Source: Streptomyces sp. CC53
GTDB lineage: Bacteria; Actinomycetota; Actinomycetes; Streptomycetales; Streptomycetaceae
Assembly (NCBI RefSeq): GCF_001865245.1
Contig: NZ_MKXB01000192.1
Coordinates: 1-49,045 of the forward strand
DNA: 49,045 nucleotides
Reading direction: 5' to 3'
Shown here: positions 47,971 through 49,045 of the stretch, piece after piece
Layout: each line of letters begins with the position of its first letter
How positions within the stretch are numbered: position 1 is the first letter of the stretch
The notes under the pieces: model-generated
Told to the model about the DNA's origin: nothing
What the model saw: the letters and a program-made list of their open reading frames with translations, nothing else
Database searches by the model: none
Made by a program: the position numbers and the translations under genes

Positions 47971-49045
47971 ATGCCGCAAGAATCCTTCCACGCCGTCCGT
48001 CAGGGGCCCGGCCCGCACCGTGTGGCGGTCCTTGTGGACGAGAACACCAACCCGTTCGAACTGGGCTGCGCCACGGAGCTCTTCGGTCTGCCCCGACCCG
48101 AACTCGACCATCAGCTGTACGAGTTCGTGCTGTGTGCCCCGGGTGACCGCACGGCCATGCGCAACCGTTTCTTCACCCTCACCGGGACGGCCGGCCTCGA
48201 AGCCGCCGAGGCCGCCGACACCCTGGTCGTCCCGAGCAGGCCGGACGTCACCCGTCCACGCCGTCCCGACGTACTGGACGCCATACGCCGCGCCCACCGC
48301 AGGGGCGCCCGGCTGGTCTCCTTCTGCACCGGCGCGTTCGCCCTGGCCGAGGCCGGTGTGCTCGACGGGCGCCGGGCCACCACGCACTGGCAGTGCGCGG
48401 AGCTCCTGCGCTCCCGCTACCCCGCCGTCCACGTGGAACCCGACGTCCTCTTCGTCGACGACGGCAGCGTCCTCACCTCCGCCGGCAGCGCCGCCGCGCT
48501 CGACCTCGGCCTGCACATCATCCGCCGCGACCACGGCGCGGAGACCGCCAACACCATCAGCCGCCGCCTCGTCTTCCCCGCCAACCGCGACGGCGGCCAG
48601 CGGCAGTTCATCGAGCGGCCCATGCCCGACCTGCCCGACGAGTCCCTGGCACCCGTGCTGGCCTGGGCCCAGGAACGCCTCGACGCCCCGCTCACCGTCG
48701 CGGACCTGGCGGCCGAGGCGGCCGTCAGCACCACCACCCTGTACCGGCGCTTCCGCACCCAGCTGGGCACCACGCCGCTCGGCTGGCTGACCACCCAGCG
48801 CGTCACCCTCGCCCGCCGGCTCCTGGAACGCGGAGACACCGGCATCGACGCCGTCGCCCGCCACAGCGGGCTCGGCACACCGGCCAACCTCCGCATCCTG
48901 CTGCGCCGCGAGACGGGCCTCACGCCCTCGGCGTACCGGCAGCGCTTCGGCCCGGAGCCGCACCCCGCGACCGGCGGCTCCTCGGCCGCGTCGCCTCCGC
49001 CGGCGTCGTCCGGTCCACCCGGGATGCCCGGTCCGTACGGCCCCG
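47971..49045 (+). CDS. GlxA-type AraC regulator with DJ-1/PfpI domain (3' truncated by window edge)
   Basis: The frame from ATG 47971 stays open to the window end (at least 358 codons). Residues about 18-190 form a class I glutamine-amidotransferase-like DJ-1/PfpI domain (VAVLVDENTNPFELGCATELFGLPRPE; ARLVSFCTGAFALAEAGVLDGRRATTHW, with the nucleophile-elbow Cys). Residues about 225-330 form an AraC double HTH (VADLAAEAAVSTTTLYRRFRTQLGTTPLGWLTTQRVTLARRLLE ... AVARHSGLGTPANLRILLRRETGLTPSAYRQRF). A Pro/Ser-rich tail follows and is cut off. Such regulators sense small metabolites. The divergent secreted-protein gene is the nearest candidate target. Confidence 0.9.
   Translation, partial: MPQESFHAVRQGPGPHRVAVLVDENTNPFELGCATELFGLPRPELDHQLYEFVLCAPGDRTAMRNRFFTLTGTAGLEAAEAADTLVVPSRPDVTRPRRPDVLDAIRRAHRRGARLVSFCTGAFALAEAGVLDGRRATTHWQCAELLRSRYPAVHVEPDVLFVDDGSVLTSAGSAAALDLGLHIIRRDHGAETANTISRRLVFPANRDGGQRQFIERPMPDLPDESLAPVLAWAQERLDAPLTVADLAAEAAVSTTTLYRRFRTQLGTTPLGWLTTQRVTLARRLLERGDTGIDAVARHSGLGTPANLRILLRRETGLTPSAYRQRFGPEPHPATGGSSAASPPPASSGPPGMPGPYGP

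Noticed and set aside
1..49045. tRNA, rRNA, transposase or phage attachment signals
   Set aside because: None were seen by eye on either strand; the RHS block has no recognisable integrase or terminal repeats at its edges.

Overview
The window is high-GC actinobacterial chromosome. Strong third-position G/C bias, GTG/TTG starts, frequent ATGA/GTGA stop-start overlaps, and the order glnA2 - glnE - PAP2 phosphatase - malR - malEFG - alpha-glucosidase - amylopullulanase all point to Streptomyces. As I remember it, this order matches the glnA2/glnE/mal part of the S. coelicolor chromosome. There are no rRNA, tRNA, CRISPR or transposase genes.

Layout. 1-4.2 kb: end of a probable alpha/beta hydrolase; a two-CBS-domain protein; a coupled pair of exported or anchored DUF3105 and DUF305 proteins with a small Cys-containing anchored protein upstream; and a membrane-anchored SpoIIE-type phosphatase. 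4.3-6.8 kb: a class I glutamine-synthetase-like enzyme of the GlnA2 type, an orphan YefM/Phd antitoxin and a RibD/DHFR-fold reductase. 6.9-18.7 kb: an accessory block on the minus strand made of a 3583-residue secreted RHS/YD-repeat polymorphic toxin, its probable 83-residue immunity protein (ATGA overlap), and an upstream BMP-like anchored protein. 18.9-23 kb: glnE and a PAP2-type phosphatase.

23-30.9 kb is the maltose/maltodextrin locus. It has a divergent LacI repressor (malR), malE-malF-malG (binding protein and two permeases, no ATPase), a GH13 alpha-glucosidase, and a second LacI repressor overlapping the glucosidase stop. The two repressors have nearly the same DNA-binding domain. CTTGCAG/CGCAAG elements lie before malE and again before the secreted alpha-amylase at 36.6 kb, so the two loci probably form one regulon. 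Extracellular amylase and a two-catalytic-domain amylopullulanase would degrade starch and glycogen. MalEFG would import the products, and the cytoplasmic glucosidase would hydrolyse them. Perfect hairpins sit between malE and malF, across the malG stop, and between the amylase and pullulanase genes.

31-36.5 kb: a GT-C-like membrane glycosyltransferase, two small overlapping genes divergent from an XRE/TPR regulator, a Uma2-type nuclease, and about 0.8 kb of non-coding DNA. 43.9-49 kb: a CHMI-like isomerase, a TetR regulator divergent from a small membrane protein, a SnoaL-VOC fusion overlapping a JAB/MPN protein, a secreted protein with an aerolysin-like composition, and a GlxA-type AraC regulator that runs off the right edge.

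The strongest candidates for something undescribed are: (i) the RHS toxin, whose core is joined to the Hint/toxin tip by a long nearly all-basic Lys/Val/Ala helix followed by Gly/Ala hydrophobic segments; (ii) the position of this toxin island next to a YefM antitoxin that has lost its toxin; and (iii) the JAB/MPN - SnoaL-VOC - aerolysin-like gene group. All functions are inferred from sequence reading; no database search was run.
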